Shown here: in pieces, positions 11,597-22,250 of the stretch
How the letters are laid out: the number at the start of each line of letters is the position of its first letter
Position numbering within the stretch: position 1 is the first letter of the stretch
Origin: Malachius bipustulatus
Taxonomy: Eukaryota; Arthropoda; Insecta; Coleoptera; Melyridae
Length of the DNA stretch: 64,000 nt
Direction of reading: 5' to 3'
NCBI GenBank assembly: GCA_910589415.1
Contig: OU342631.1
Coordinates: 61,036,598-61,100,597 of the forward strand
Translations under genes and position numbers: made by a program
Notes under the pieces: generated by a model
The model's input: the letters and a program-made list of their open reading frames with translations, nothing else
Databases searched by the model: none
What the model was told of the DNA's origin: nothing

Positions 11597-11903
11597 GTGA
11601 AACTGACGAACAAATCAAATGGAAATGGTCAAATTATGCTCAATTCTCTCCATAAGTATGAACCCAGAGTTCATTTAGTTAAAGTTGGAACAGAACAAAG
11701 GCGGGTTATAACATTTCCTTTTCCTGAAACGCAGTTTATTGCCGTCACAGCGTACCAGAATGAAGAAGTAACGTCTCTAAAAATAAAGTACAATCCCTTC
11801 GCAAAAGCTTTCCTGGATGCAAAAGAAAGACCTGATAATGTTTATAATCAGAGAGAATACAGTCCTACATATAGTAGTCAGCAACAAAATCAGTATCCTC
11901 AAT
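11597..11903 (+). CDS. byn: Brachyury T-box gene, third visible exon
   Basis: Acceptor TTTTACAG|GTG at 11597, then [25 protein letters not shown], the [19 protein letters not shown] signature, [18 protein letters not shown] and a Tyr/Gln/Ser-rich tail. Donor AAT|GTAAGT at 11903, phase 1. With the two preceding exons this gives about 232 codons, the N-terminus plus the complete T-box. The C-terminal activation/repression region normally found in Brachyury is missing from the visible exons; it must be encoded downstream, beyond or among the repeats, or outside the window. Confidence 0.93.
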
Positions 11904-13274
11904 GTAAGTCAGAAATGTTGTTTTAGTATAGTTCATCTTTTATTCTTTGATAATTTGCTAGTCGGTAAACATAAACAATTATTGTCTTAAATTTTGCATC
12001 TTACTGGATGATGCAAATTTTCAAGTAGGTAGAACGATTCAACGCAATCGATAGTATAAAGCATGAACGGCCTGTAAAAATTTTTGACCTACTTCTTCAA
12101 TATTATGTAAAATTGTTATAAAAAAACTAGTATTACTATTATTGCATAATCTGCTAGGTATTAGCAAGGATAGACCGAGAGACCGAGAGACCGAGAGATA
12201 TTTTTTAGGACGGAAAAATTCTTTCGGACTCTAATTGTGGGAATTTGAGGGAATTAAAAAATTCCATAGATTTCAGTTAACTATAAATAATGTTCTAATA
12301 GGGGCGCTCAAACTTTGACAGTTCATAGCTGCCACGCTGATGAAGCTACAGCTGTAAATTTTGAGGTTGTAGTAATTAATTTCGGACAAGTCATCATGGA
12401 AAGTACAGTGAGGATCAAAAAACCGCAACAATTCACTAAATCTTTAATTTTTGAGTTTCTGAACAAAATCTAAAATAATGTCGTTTTTAAATTTAATTAA
12501 ATTTCTATTGTCGTTACAGTTTTTACTGTGTACCTATTCTTTGGCTCAATAATGTCTTTTTTTAATGAGGCATCCTGTAGGTTATTGAGTTTTAATCCTG
12601 CCTGGAAAAATCCAATAAGAATGTTTTCACAGTTGCAATTTAAATTGACTAATTTCTGAGTTGCAAAGAAATGAAAATCGCCATTTTCAATGCAAGAAGT
12701 TGGTTACATCTAAAACGGCTTGATATCGAAAAACGGTTTGCGTGTTCATATCTTAACTTTTCATATAGTATCCCATTGTGTGGATAAAATGTTACTACAG
12801 GGTGATGAAAACTTGTAATTTGATTTGTAATCCCCCTGTGTAAAAATTTCAAGTAGGCACAATGTAAAGTACCACATGAAAACTTAAGATATAATAGACA
12901 TGTAGATCGTTTCCCCATACCTTGGGGCGTTTTCAAGGTAAGCCGTTTTGAAAATAGAAAATTTCGATTTTCACTTTCTTATAACTCCAGAACTATCCAG
13001 TTCAGACGAAACTGTAAGAACCATTTATTATGTTAAATTTTCTCGGGCAATATGAAAATGCAATAATATACAGAGTATCCCATTTAACAAAAATAGACGA
13101 TTCGTCATGTACTAAACCAATGAATATAGAAAATGTTACTCCAATAGAAATTAAATTTAATCTTAAAATTTACTTCTTTTTGGATTTTTTCAAAGCTTAA
13201 AATTTTAATTTAAGTATCTAATTTTTGAATTCCTTTTGCTGCTGTAGATTATTAGCAGCTAAATTAGGCTTTTT
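11904..13274. other. Probable intron with degraded repeats
   Basis: No coding exon was recognised after the T-box exon. There is a small tandem GACCGAGA array at about 12173-12197. Around 12.7-13.1 kb the sequence resembles, weakly, the inner arms of the foldback at 48.1-48.7 kb (AAACGGCTT, a tail of CACTTTCTTATAACTCCAGAA). Confidence 0.4.
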
Positions 13275-13464
13275 AGGCTAATTTAGGCTAACGGGCAGAT
13301 TTCTGTGCTCGTTTTTGAAGCTAATATCGACGTCAAATGACTTTTATTAACATTTTTGTAATTACTTTGATGTCAAGAATAGATAAATTTAAAAAATTCC
13401 CACTTAGACTCGATACCTTCTTCAGAAATGACCACAGAAATCTGTCCGTTAACTTAATGAGCCT
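13275..13464. mobile_element. Palindromic MITE, about 190 bp (family H copy 1)
   Basis: The ends AGGCTAATTTAGGCTAACGG...CAGATTTCTGTG and CACAGAAATCTGTCCGTTAACTTAATGAGCCT are inverted repeats. A relative with the shared interior block CTAATATCGACGTCAAAT and TTTTATTAACATTTTTGTAA is at 32351-32536. No coding capacity. Confidence 0.65.
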
Positions 13465-14625
13465 GTATAGGTAATACCCGCTGTATATCTTTCAAATTGT
13501 AATTCTTCCGAAAATAAAACAAGGGTTCGTGAATCTTATGCAAAACACATAGTTTATAACTACTTTACGATATAAAAAATTTATATACAGGGTGGCCTAA
13601 CGAAAACTTAGTCCAAATAACCTGGAAACTGAAAATGTGCATGCACGAATGTCAAACCCACCTAGGGGCTGAGCTATTATAAATGCTCACCTCAGCTGGA
13701 GATGAGGTACACCTAAGTTGATTCAATTGTCAAGAGGGGCGAGCGATTTGCCAATGACAAGAAAACCAACAGGGCACGGCACAAAAAGTCAATTCTGGCA
13801 CATGGGTTCGGGATCTGCTTGATATGAGCTCTCTTATTAAAATATTGAATTTTGCCTAACCTATTTCTGAAAGGCTGGAATGAAACGCGAAGAAGTTACA
13901 ATAATCAGATTTATTGACAGAAAATGTATTAAAATTATTTTCAAAAATTCATTTACAAAAACTAAATTTAGTTTATAAACTAACAGTTGTGAGAGAGATT
14001 TGAGGGCGGTAGTATTGCGGCAGAGTTCCACTAAACTAGCCCCTCGAACGAAGGAAACAAAAAAAAGTCGGTTCTCGACTTACCACTTCGGACTTCACTT
14101 CCCTTTCTCTCGCTATCTCTCTGGTGGACTGCACCTTTCACTTAGCACCTACACCACCGAAGATTATTCGCGGATCTCTTTTTCACTTGCTTCTCTTATT
14201 TCGACTCGCAACTCTTAGAACGCGACCCGCCTCGATGTCGCCTATCGACTCACTACCCGACTTACTACCGATTTTTCTCTTTCAAGTTTTACTCGGAACC
14301 AATTTTGCATCCTCTATAAATTTTTTGGTTTGGTAGCTTAAAATTTCTCGAGGTTGTCACGTAGCTCGTCCCCAATATCTTCTTAGTGTAATTTTCTCTG
14401 TCGCTCGTGAGAAGTGGCAACATTGATATCGACAAAAGTTTTCGTGACGACAATTTTATTGTCTAGCACACAAATCCTACGCAATTTTCGCCACTCCGCA
14501 AACAGAGGTCAACTGGTGACCTCCTCACTTACGTCACCGAGCTGTGGAACGGCACAATCGAGCACCATGGGAAGTCTCGAGGGGTTGCGCTTTTTTTATT
14601 GAAAATGCACATTCACTGCAGGGAA
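13465..14625. other. No recognised gene; GC-richer block 14.0-14.6 kb
   Basis: At 13.59 kb a mariner-like end (TACAGGGTGGCC) is visible without a clear partner. The block 14.0-14.6 kb is less AT-rich than its surroundings and has only short overlapping frames without family resemblance. It could be an LTR or leader belonging to the minus-strand elements, but I see no terminal repeats or target duplication. Confidence 0.35.
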
Positions 14626-14629
14626 ATCC

Positions 14630-15530
14630 CTATGACGCTCTGGGAGCGGTGCATGAGCGGAGATATCGATTCACGTTGGCCTTGAATCTCTGTAATTTGT
14701 ATACTTTGGGAAACGCGCCCTTTGGAATGCTATTCCAAAGTGATGCGGTTCTATACATAAAAGAAGTCTGAAATAGGGTGGTACGAGGTGTAACGAGCTG
14801 AACCTGATACGGTTGAGCGTCTGCGGCTCGACGTGTATTTCTGCCCGGTCTTGTTCTTGGTGGGGTCAAGCGGGTCACGTCTTTTGAACACTTTCCATTA
14901 AAATATCTGTAAAACAGACTCAGGTCCGCTACTCTTCTTCGATGTTCGAGAGTGTCTAAATTTTTTGTCAAATCTGGGTCCCCAATCAAGCGGATGGCTC
15001 TTTTCTGAATAGAGTCGAGTAGTCTCAGCGTATGTTTGGGAGCTGAGCTCCAAACATGTGAGCAGTACTCCAAGGATGGTCGGATTTGAGCCTTGTATAA
15101 GAGAAGCTGTTGTGGTATATAAAATTTCTTCGTGCGGAAGAGTGCTCCAAGCTTTTGAGAAGCACTCTTCGCCAGACCTGCAACATGATCATGCCAAGAC
15201 ATGTTCTCTCCGAGGCTCACTCCAAGTAAACGAAGAGATGACGCTGGGCTAAGAGAGTGTCCCGCCATCATCATATCTGGCTCCAAAACGTTGGTCTTTT
15301 TGGAGAAGATGACTGCTTGGGTTTTTCCAGCATTAAATTGGACTTGGTTTCTATTGCCCCAAGCTAGAATGTCTTGCAAGTCATTGTTGAGTATGGCAAC
15401 TTCTTGCTCCCTGCAAGTCTGTGCGTCGATGGCAGATGTTCGCGCATCTAACGTATAAGAAGATATGAGGGTACTGTCGTCGGCAAAACTGTTTATTGGA
15501 TTTTTTGTTTTTTTCAAGCAAGTCGTTTAT
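14630..15530 (-). pseudogene. LINE reverse transcriptase C-terminal fragment 1
   Basis: One open minus-strand frame of about 295 codons begins at the RT catalytic box (SFADDSTLIS) and continues through the palm/thumb: NQVQFNAGKTQAVIFS, LRLLGVSLGENMSWHDHV, PSLEYCSHVW, LLDSIQKRAIRLIGD, HRRRVADLSLFYRYF and TASLWNSIP. That is the C-terminal third of a CR1/Jockey-superfamily RT. Upstream RT, endonuclease and ORF1 are missing (5' truncation at about 15530, where another element begins). No RNase H is seen. The clade cannot be fixed without a tree. Confidence 0.75.
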
Positions 15531-15535
15531 AAATT

Positions 15536-16371
15536 TTAGAAAGAGAGTCGGAGATAAAATAGATCAATTTGCTTGATGTCTACAAGTAGCATTTTGAAAA
15601 GGCGACATCCGGCATTAATAGGCGATTTCCTGTTAAATGAATGGCTACTTTTCTGAAGCTGAAAATTGTCTTTATTTCGTGTGTTGTAGTCATGGAAATC
15701 GTTATTTACAAGAAATTTATGCTTATTTATATGTATGTAAGACAGCAATTTATATAAATAGATGGAAGGCACCGTTAAGATACCATGTTCCCTAAATAAG
15801 TCTCTGCAAGAGCTTCGATAAGGAAGATTGAATATGAGGTGCAAAATACGTTTCTGCAGGACAAGAACACGTTGTATATTCCGGGCCTGCCCCCACACTA
15901 GTCTGGTATAAGAGATGGCTGAGTGTGCCATAGCATAATAGGCCGCGATTAGTTGGCTCGTCGGTAATATGTTTTTTAGTGAGATAATTGCAAAGTAGCA
16001 TTTATTAATTTTCTTACAGACGTGCTCAACATATTGTGTGTCCCATGTGAGACTGGAATCTAAATGCGTACCCAGGAAACTGTATGACTTCGATGCTCTC
16101 AAAGCAACACCATCGAAGGTAAATCCAAGATTATAGCTGGTTTTCGGTTTATTGTGAAATTCGACCAGCTCGGTCTTTGAATGATTAATCATTAGTCTGT
16201 TTCTACAGCACCAGTCAGAAAATTGTGACAGCACTGCATTAACCTTGGTCTCTACCGCTTCGATGCTCGTATCCGATACCACAATGCATGTATCATCAGC
16301 GTAAATGAATACCTTGCCCACGTCAATGTAGTCAGGGAGATCATTAACATAGTTTTCATTTCTGTGTGTGA
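15536..16371 (-). pseudogene. LINE reverse transcriptase C-terminal fragment 2
   Basis: The minus-strand frame starts just before the catalytic box: NDLPDYIDVGK, FIYADDTCIVV. It then shows WCCRNRLMINHSKTELVEF, SYSFLGTHLDSSLTWDTQY, YAMAHSAISYTRLVWG, VLVLQKRILHLIF and a C-terminal YNTRNKD region. It is a different family from the fragment at 14.6-15.5 kb in the same orientation. Both ends are truncated; the 5' side abuts noncoding family D at about 16372. Confidence 0.75.
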
Positions 16372-16562
16372 CTTGGTGTGAATGGATTTTTAAATTTAAG
16401 AAAACAAAAAATTTGGCAAAATTTAACGATTTTTTCTATTTTCCTATGTCCGCCACTGGCTAACTTTACTTAAAAAATTGTATATTTCACACTACTTTTA
16501 ATAAATTCTAAAAAATGAGAGGGGAGTTTTGAAAACTGAGAATTTGAAATTTTAGAAAAAAA
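16372..16562 (+). repeat. Family D internal fragment
   Basis: Matches the interior of the D copies (TGGATTTTTAAATTTAAGAA..., CCGCCACTGGCTAACTTTA) that lies about 200-300 bp after a D 5' end. It is followed directly by a new D start, so D copies are juxtaposed. Confidence 0.6.
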
Positions 16563-18211
16563 CCTTCTTGCACATCAATCGCAGAAATAGTGTATTTTTA
16601 TGCGATCCAATTCTGAATATTTTCACCGCTTTTTAAATTGGCTTTCTGAAATTTTCCATAGTCAGGTCATATTAGCGTAGTGGCTTACTGAGAAAATTTC
16701 ATTTCATTTAGTTTGAAAACGTGTCTTAGAATGGATTTTTAAATTTAACAAAATAAAAAAAAAATTGACAAATTTTAATTTTTTTTTCCTTTTCCTGTGT
16801 CCGCCATGCACTGGCTAACTTTACTTAAAAATACTATTCTTTACACCACCTTTAATAAATTCGCAAAAAGTGAAAGGGGAACTTTGAAAACCGAAAATTT
16901 GAAATTTTAGAGGAATAAACATCATGTAAAAATATTCGAATATGTCCGCCATTTTTCTTATTTGCTTCTTGAAATTTTTCAGAGTTAGGGCTTATTCGTA
17001 TAGTTGTCTACTGGAAAAACTTCAGCTCAATTCCTTCAAAAAAGGCTCATAAACGGTTATAGAAATTTAGCCATTTTTACCCTTTTCTTACCCACGCCAC
17101 TGGCTTATTAATGAAAAATATGCAAATTTTACTGCATCAACTCAAATTTAAAATAATTTTCTTCCAATCGTGTTAATTTGCTTTAAATTTGTTTTTCAAC
17201 TTGCTTATAGGTAGGTAGGTATAGGGGTTCAAAATCTGGCAATTTTTTCTAAAATTGAAAAGGCCGCCATTTGGAAACGGCTCGATTTTACTCAAATACA
17301 GTACCAGACGACTCCTTGCGGCTATCTTTCTCATAAAAAAATTTCAGCCCCCTAGATTGAAAACTGCGACCAGAAACCGTGCCTCATAGACGGTTTTTGT
17401 TTTTAATTTAGAGGGACACCCTGTAGAAGTAACGCAGCTTTAGGGAATTTTTTTTACGAAAATCAAATGTCATTTCGAAGTTTCACAAAGGTAAAAAATT
17501 TCGTTCACTAATCCTTAAATATGAAGCTACAGCAGCGGTTTTAAAATTTTAAAGAAATAAACATCATATGAAAAAAATATGAATATCTCCGCCATTTTTC
17601 TTATTTACTTCTTGAAACTTTTAAGGGTTGAAGTATATTAGTGTACTTGCCTACTGTGAAAATTTCAGTTCAATTTCTTTAAAAATGAACTCATAAACGG
17701 TTATAGAAACTTAGAAATTTTTACCCTTTTCCTACCCACGCCACTGGCTTATGAATATAAATAATGCCAATTTTATTGCTTTAATTCAAATTTCAAATAG
17801 TTTTCTTCCAATCTTGTTAATTTTATTTTAAAGCTTTATTGCTATCTTGCTCATACAGGGACTCAAAAAATAGCAAATTTTCCAAAAATTCAAATGGCTG
17901 CCATTTTGAAACGGCTTCGCCGATTTTGCTCAAGTGTAATACCAGACCACTCCTTGTGGATATCTTACTCCCACAAAAATATAGCCTCCTAGATTCAAAA
18001 CTGCGACCTGAAATGAGATGACAAAAACCGGCTTTCTGGAACTTTGAAGGGACACCCTGTAGAAGTTATGGGATTTTTGGAAATTTTTTCAACTAAAATC
18101 TAACGTCATTCCAAAGATTTACAAGAATCCAAAATTTCGTTCACTAATCTTGAAAGATAAAGCTACAGGAGCGTTTTGAAAATCGAAATTTCGCGATTTT
18201 GGAGAAATATA
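16563..18211 (+). mobile_element. Noncoding family D, copy 1 (5' part)
   Basis: Starts CCTTCTTGCACATCAATCGC, followed by AGTGTATTTTTATGCGAT. It contains the internal landmarks CGCCACTGGCT, CCGCCATTTTGAAACGGCT, AATACCAGACCACTCCTTG and GGGACACCCTGTAGAAG, and runs to GATTTTGGAGAAATATA. The (AT)n and 3' hairpin expected next are displaced to 19351-19558 by a foldback and a pogo-like element. No protein is encoded. Confidence 0.65.
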
Positions 18212-18213
18212 TA

Positions 18214-18931
18214 CAGGGTGTTGATTTTCAAAGCGGGCCATAGGGGATTAGCATTGAGGAAGTGGTTTTTGAGGATTCCTGCTCGCCGTTTAAACCGACA
18301 GAAATGGTTTTGGTATCAAAATGAAGCTAAAATTATTGCGCATAATGCTTGACATCAGAAATTAATTTAATTTCACGTTGCTTTCTAAAATTCTTCAATA
18401 AAAATTCAAGTAATTGTTAATGTTTAATCACAAAATAGCATGCCTTGCCTAAACAATAACGACGTTTCTACGTTTTGACAATCCAATAATAAAACATTGG
18501 TCTATTAAAAAAATTCACGGCAAATAAATGGCGAACCCTCCTGTAACTGGCTACACTGTAGTAGGTTTTCACCATAAAGACTCTTTCTGGGTTTGTATAA
18601 CCCATTTTTAAATAAAACCAGACTTTATTATTACCTACTGACTTATAAAGCTTTATTATTGGATTGTCAAAACGTAGAAACGTCATTATTGTTTAGGCAA
18701 GGCATGCTATTTTGTGATTAAACATTAACAATTACTTGAATTTTTATTGAAGAATTTTAGAAAGCAACGTGAAATTAAATTAATTTCTGATGTCAAGCGT
18801 TATGCGCAATAACTTTAGCTTCATTTTGATACCAAAACGATTTCTGTCAGTTTAAACGGCGAGCAGGAATCCTCAAAAACCACTTTCGCAATGCTAATCC
18901 CCTATGGCCCGCTTTGAAAATCAACACCCGG
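18214..18931. mobile_element. Foldback element with about 275-bp inverted arms
   Basis: Arms at about 18214-18489 and 18650-18931 are nearly perfect inverted repeats beginning CAGGGTGTTGATTTTCAAAG and flanked by TA, as for mariner-type insertion. The central 160 bp is unique. It has no transposase and sits in the AT tract of D copy 1. Confidence 0.75.
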
Positions 18932-18933
18932 TA

Positions 18934-19350
18934 TATAAATCCGGAATCCGCTTTATCCGGAACAAAATTGATTTTTAAAACCGCCGCTTTATCCGGAACG
19001 ATCGTGGTCCGTATCCGAAATTTGAACGAAAAATCAAGTCATCCGCGTTATCCGAAACGCGCGCCTTCAAATATTCCGCATTATCCGAAATTGTAATATT
19101 TACTGTTCATACACATAATATATTTAGGTATACATTTTCTGTCTTGATAAAGGAGAGTTATTAAAAACAGTGGCCGCCACGCAGAATTACGAAGATTTAT
19201 TACTATGTTGAGTTGTTTTTAACAATAAAAAGTCATGTAACTTACCTGCCTACATTATTTTATATATTCCTAAAAAACTCCGTATTATCCGAACTTTCAC
19301 TTATCCGAAATGGGTTCGGTCCACATTACTTCGGATAATCGAGCTTCTAC
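18934..19350. mobile_element. Pogo/Tigger-like non-autonomous element
   Basis: The right end, read on the minus strand, is CAGTAGAAGCTCGATTATCC. The motif TTATCCGAA or TTATCCGGA recurs near both ends (about eight times in both orientations). Pogo/Tigger families typically begin CAGT and carry such ATCCG repeats. The left end is not clean. No transposase ORF. Confidence 0.5.
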
Positions 19351-19352
19351 TG

Positions 19353-19425
<73 letters not shown>

Positions 19426-19558
19426 TGGGCAGGTGAATTTTGGAAAACCACTTTTTCGTGATCTGGGGGTCATGATCGGTGGACATTTGATGAGTTTGGG
19501 TGATTTTCGAAAAGTGATGTCGTCCTCAATAGTGTATTTTTTTGTTAAAAAATACACT
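19351..19558 (+). mobile_element. Family D 3' unit: (AT)n, conserved block, terminal hairpin
   Basis: A (TA)n tract (19351-19423) is followed by CGTGGGCAGGTGAATTTTGG and GATCTGGGGGTCATGATC, then a perfect-stem hairpin AGTGTATTTTTT-loop-AAAAAATACACT ending at 19558. The same unit occurs at 21.7, 38.3 and (reversed) 49.8 kb. The AGTGTATTTTT stem equals the subterminal AGTGTATTTTT at the D 5' end. Frames reading Tyr-Ile repeats come from the microsatellite and are not genes. Confidence 0.7.
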
Positions 19559-19747
19559 AATAAACATCATGTAAAATAAATTCGAATATCTCCGCCATTT
19601 TTCTTATTTGCTTTTTGAAATTTTTTCGAGTTAAGGGTTATTAAGGTGTCTTCCTGAATCCAGTTACATTGCTGGCATTGAGCAAAACATATCTAGTGAT
19701 TCTAAGACCTTCTGGTCTTTTGTGAATCGCAGGAATGGTTTGAGTGG

Positions 19748-19750
<3 letters not shown>
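19559..19750 (+). repeat. D fragment and LINE linker scrap
   Basis: 19559-19640 matches D interior (AATAAACATCATGTAAAA, CTCCGCCATTTTTCTTATTTG). About 19650-19745 on the + strand encodes EQNISSDSKTFWSFVNRRNG, the endonuclease-RT linker signature of CR1/Jockey-type LINEs. Both are short relics. Confidence 0.5.
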
Positions 19751-19778
<28 letters not shown>

Positions 19779-20278
19779 GAGCCAAGAGACATGTAGATGT
19801 ATAGGCCAAGTCACAAACAGAATATAAAAACATACAAAATATAATCGTAAAAACATTTACACACACTACACTATAACAATCACACAGTTATATTCCCCGC
19901 ATCACATGGCGTCGGCCATATACTCATCAAGGCTGTAATAGGCATACCTGATGTGATGAAAACATACAGGGCAAGCAATGTTAGGCGACCAAGTCGCCTA
20001 AACTGTCCCCTGCAAGACTGGCGCATAGATAGGTCTGCTAGGATCCTGAGAGCCCTCTTCTGAAGACGATAAACTTTACGGAGTGACTTCTCGGTGCTGC
20101 TCCAGACGGCGATGCCATAAGCTACATGACTATAAAAATGTCCATAATATGCAGAGAGCAGAATATTATGGGAGACAGTGTGCTGGAGTAGCCTCAAAAC
20201 GAAGAAGAGCTAGCAAGTCGGTGGCATAAGAGGTCGGTGTGAGCTTTCCAGTTTAGATTTTGGTCGATGTGAAAACCA
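19751..20278 (-). pseudogene. LINE RT C-terminal scrap with (TTA)n tail
   Basis: On the minus strand: GFHIDQNLNWKAHTD, then VAYGIAVWSSTEKS, VYRLQKRALRIL and CRGQFRRLGRLTL, which is the RT thumb of a CR1/Jockey-type LINE. Its 3' UTR ends TCAATAAAGACTATTATTATT, a tail like that of element B at 49.25 kb. The copy is truncated at both the catalytic box and the 5' side. A stop and frame changes mark it as dead. Confidence 0.65.
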
Positions 20279-20283
20279 AAAAA

Positions 20284-21870
20284 CCTTCTTGCGCATCAAT
20301 CGCAGAAATAGTGTATTTTTATGCGATTCAATTATGAACATTTTCCCCGATTTTTAAATTGGCTTTCTGAAATTTTTCATTCTTATATCATGATATTAGT
20401 GTAGTTGTTTAAACTGTGAAAATTTCAATTCAATTCTTTGGAAAACTACTCGTATGTTACGGTTACGGAAATTTAGTCATTTTCCTACCCCCGCCACTGG
20501 CTTTTTAATAGAAATAATACAAATTTTATTGCATTACCTCAAATTTCAAATAAATTTCTTCCAATCTATAATGTGGGTAAAAAGTTTTTTTTCTATTTTG
20601 CGTGTAAAAGTTAGTTTCGCATAGATACTATGACTTCCCGCAAATATACTTCACAAAAAATAATCCGATTTTTTTAGAAAACTCCACCTACCTACCTAAA
20701 AAAAAAGTTACCCTTTCATGGGATTCGAACACCGGTCATCAGGCTGCGAGGCAAGTGTGTAACGGAAACCGCTATGTAGAGTTTTAATTTTGTATAGTGC
20801 TGAGCGGGTATATGTAGTACGTCAGTTACACAGCACCTACACATTTTATTTTTTAAACTGGTCATATCTTTGTTATTAAAAGACCAATTTGAATACTTTT
20901 TTCACCTGCATGTAGGTGATTTAATTGTTGTTGCGTTTGCTCTTCTAATTTTCAGAACCATTCATAATTGAATGTGGAAAAAAATAAAAAAGAAATTGCG
21001 AACCATTTCATCGATTTAATAAGTGCAAGCTAATTTTGCACAAGCGAAAAACTTTTTTGTTTTTCGTTTAAAGTGCTACATTAATCGAGGCGAATTGAAG
21101 CTAAGACATCAAATTATATGTTAAAGCAAAAAAAAATTGAAAATTTCGGTTCAACTTCTTCAAAAATGGACTCATAAACGGTTATAGAATTGACACATTT
21201 TCACCCTTTTTCCTACCCACGACACTGGCTTATTAATGGAAAATATGCTAATTTTATTGCATTAACTCAAATTTCCAATAATTTTCTTCAAATCCTGTTA
21301 ATTTTATTTCAAAGTTTTTTTGCCATCTTGCTCATACCGGGATTCAAAAATAGTCAATTTTCCAAAAAATTAAAATAGCCGCCATTTTGAAACGGCTCGG
21401 CCGATTTTGCTCAAGTGCAATACCAGACCACTCCTTGTGGATATCTTACTCCCACAAAAATTTCAGCCTCCTAGATTCAAAACTGCGACCTGAAATGAGA
21501 TGACAAAAACCGGATATGTGGAACTTTGAAGGGACACCCTGTAGAAGTAACGTGACTTTTGGAAATTTTTTCAACGAAAATCTAAAGTCATTCCTCAGCT
21601 TTACAAGAATCCAAAATTTCGTTCACTAATCTTGAAAGATAAAGCTACAGGAGCGTTTTGAAAATCGAAATTTCGCGATTTTGGAGAAATATATATATAT
21701 ATAAATATATATATATATAAATATATATATATATATCGTGGGCAGGTGAATTTTGGAAAACTACTTTTTCGTGATCTGGGGGTCATGATCGATGGACATT
21801 TGATGAGTTTGGGTGATTTTCGAAAAGTGATGTCGTCCTCAATAGTGTATTTTTTGTTAAAAAATACACT
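20284..21870 (+). mobile_element. Noncoding family D, copy 2 (both ends present)
   Basis: The only copy here in which both ends lie in one 1.59-kb stretch: 5' CCTTCTTGCGCATCAATCGC with subterminal AGTGTATTTTTATGCGAT, and 3' (AT)n, CGTGGGCAGG block and terminal hairpin ending AAAAAATACACT. It is bounded by A-runs on both sides. Subterminal inverted repeat, internal microsatellite and 3' hairpin are the hallmarks of Helentron-associated INE/DINE-1-like elements; the assignment is inferred, since no Rep/helicase copy is in the window. About 20570-21110 looks like foreign sequence inside it. Confidence 0.65.
20715..20785 (-). repeat. tRNA-like pol III promoter segment (SINE-head relic)
   Basis: On the minus strand an A-box-like TAGCGGTTTCCG is followed about 35 bases later by a B box, GTGTTCGAATCCC, with GCCTCGCAGCCTGATGACC between. 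This order and spacing fit a tRNA-derived SINE head. Acceptor-stem pairing is absent, so it is not a tRNA gene. Confidence 0.5.
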
Positions 21871-21884
21871 AAAATTTCACGACC

Positions 21885-22250
21885 CCTCTGGGCTTAATCA
21901 GGCTGTTCTCATTAGGGATGTCAGGCAGGCAGAGATGGTAGACGTGATCCAGAAGAATGAAAATCTATCAACTGAGCTTTTGCTGTTCAATTTTAGTCTA
22001 TTGATTCTAAGCCATGTAGATGCTTTCTCAAGTGGGTCTTGAACCGTTGATATAATTTGCGGAAGGTCATTTGTCCTTATCTTAATGAGAAAAGTAATGT
22101 AACGAAAAGGAATTTGTAGATGTTATTTTGGGACCTAATTCGTTGATGAAAATAAGGAATAGAAGTGGACCAAGGATACTGCCCTGTGGAACTCCAGACG
22201 AGATAGGAGCAAAAAGGGACCTGGCCACTAGGCCACCCGATTTAGTTCAC
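21885..22250 (-). pseudogene. LINE RT scrap around the GVPQGS motif
   Basis: Minus strand from 22250 down: APISSGVPQGSILGPLLF, LIFINELGP (RT motif B region), then a later TWLRINRLKLNSKSS block after a deletion that removed the catalytic box. It is a CR1/Jockey-superfamily remnant and abuts D copy 2 on one side and family F copy 3 on the other. Confidence 0.65.

Noticed and set aside
13425..13445. CTTCTTCAG near 13.43 kb as a ribozyme core
   Set aside because: No stem II or GAAA follows at the right distance; it is part of the MITE at 13275-13464.
14000..14771. Overlapping + strand frames of 60-75 codons as a host gene
   Set aside because: No start context, splice structure or family pattern; the 3' part is antisense to a LINE RT.
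19297..19580. Open frames of repeated Tyr-Ile on both strands, also at 21.6, 29.6, 38.3 and 49.9 kb
   Set aside because: They are translations of the (AT)n microsatellite and the D 3' block, with no family resemblance.
20715..20785. A tRNA gene
   Set aside because: A and B boxes are present but the acceptor stem does not pair; treated as a SINE-head relic.
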